Assembly (NCBI GenBank): GCA_022545645.1
Contig: JACZQQ010000157.1
Location: 1 to 6,330, forward strand
Direction of reading: 5' to 3'
Length of the DNA stretch: 6,330 nt
Origin: Acidobacteriota bacterium
GTDB taxonomy: Bacteria > Acidobacteriota > UBA6911 > RPQK01 > JADFOI01
Positions 5,737 to 6,330 of this stretch are shown one piece after another. The notes beneath the pieces were generated by a model. The model searched no databases and had not been told where the DNA came from. It saw only the letters and a list, made by a program, of their open reading frames with translations. The position numbers and the translations under genes were made by a program. How positions within the stretch are numbered: position 1 is the stretch's first letter; every line of letters begins with the position of its first letter.

Positions 5737-6330
5737 TCATCGGGGGTTCGATTTTCGTTTCAGAATTACCGCCGTTAGATCGTCCTGCTGCTGGGTACCT
5801 CCCGAAAATGCAATCACGGCGGAGTGGAGTCTGGAGCTGATTTCCTCTGGGGGAAGGTCTTGAGTGGCGTGGATGATTTCCTGCACTCTGGAAAGCCTGA
5901 ACTCCTCGTCTTCAGAGTTCATCCACTCCAGAAAACCATCGGTGATCAAGATCAGCATGTCCCCGGGAGCCAGTTTGATTTGCTGGGGCGAACCGTATCC
6001 ACTCCCGGGAAAAAGGCCGAAGGGGACCCCATGGGCACTAAAATCGTGTACTCGATCATCGGCAGCGGTATACAACAGCAAGGGAGCGTGACCTGCCGAC
6101 AACAGCTGGATCTCCGAGGTGGCCGGATCCAGAAGGGCCACCACGAAGGCGACAAATTGTTCTGGGGGAAGATCTTCAAACAGCAGATCATTGAGCTGCT
6201 TCATCACAGATTCCAGCTCACTGTCCGATGGGAAGCTGGCTCGGGCATAGGCCCGACACACTGCGGTCAACAGGGCAGGCCCGATGCCATGACCCGTCAC
6301 GTCTGTCAGCGAAAGGGCAAGCCGCCCATC
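5737..6330 (-). CDS. SpoIIE/PP2C-type serine phosphatase, N-terminus outside window
   Basis: Reading enters at base 6330 already in frame and runs to the TGA at 5739-5737, giving the last 197 residues. The GTG at 6300 is an internal Val, because the frame upstream of it encodes conserved family sequence (DGRLALSLTDVTGHG). Counting from the first visible residue, the PPM/SpoIIE landmarks are DVTGHG (10-15), AGHAPLLL (79-86), GLFPG (105-109), GDMLILITDGFLE (123-135) and QQDDLTAVILK (181-191). Asp10, Asp131 and Asp183/184 are the expected metal ligands, so the catalytic part looks intact. These enzymes dephosphorylate Ser/Thr on regulatory proteins such as anti-sigma antagonists, and are usually fused to N-terminal sensor domains (PAS, GAF, HAMP or receiver) that would lie beyond the window. 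The protein ends right after the catalytic domain. It converges on the channel gene with 11 bp between stop codons, so the two are not in one operon. Confidence 0.92.
   Translation of the reverse strand, partial: DGRLALSLTDVTGHGIGPALLTAVCRAYARASFPSDSELESVMKQLNDLLFEDLPPEQFVAFVVALLDPATSEIQLLSAGHAPLLLYTAADDRVHDFSAHGVPFGLFPGSGYGSPQQIKLAPGDMLILITDGFLEWMNSEDEEFRLSRVQEIIHATQDLPPEEISSRLHSAVIAFSGGTQQQDDLTAVILKRKSNPR

Overview
The window reads as chromosomal DNA of a Gram-negative bacterium with an outer membrane and respiratory cytochromes. The evidence is an outer-membrane beta-barrel protein ending in Phe, a lipoprotein-like multihaem cytochrome c, and periplasmic or secreted proteins. The octahaem cytochrome joined to TPRs, the DUF481-type barrel and a small secreted protein of a type I associate with Acidobacteriota together suggest Acidobacteriota or a neighbouring phylum. 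This is inference from gene types and cannot be proved from one window. There is no sign of a mobile element, prophage, CRISPR array, tRNA or rRNA.

Layout. Bases 1-413 (minus strand) hold the first 137 codons of a secreted protein of unknown function whose 3' end lies outside the window. A 202-bp gap follows, with a terminator hairpin and a 16-bp palindrome. Bases 616-2973 (minus) encode a 785-residue cytochrome c with eight CXXCH haem sites, a HEAT-like stretch and about five TPRs. A 148-bp divergent promoter region separates it from a plus-strand pair: a DUF481-type outer-membrane barrel (3122-4201) and a membrane phosphatase of the PAP2 family (4201-4974). This pair shares one base at a TGATG junction and is closed by a hairpin terminator. 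A six-helix potassium-channel-like protein (5054-5725, plus) comes next. The right end holds the C-terminal 197 residues of a SpoIIE/PP2C-type phosphatase on the minus strand (5737-6330), converging on the channel gene with 11 bp between the stop codons.

How the genes may work together. The cytochrome is an electron-transfer or redox enzyme outside the cytoplasm, and its TPR tail suggests docking to partners. The barrel and PAP2 phosphatase look translationally coupled and may act together at the envelope, for example on lipid phosphates, but the sequence names no substrate. The channel and the SpoIIE-type phosphatase look like independent units for ion flux and regulatory signalling. I find no convincing evidence of a wholly new system. 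The best leads are the cytochrome/HEAT/TPR architecture, the coupled barrel-phosphatase pair, the uncharacterised secreted protein, and the palindrome upstream of that gene.
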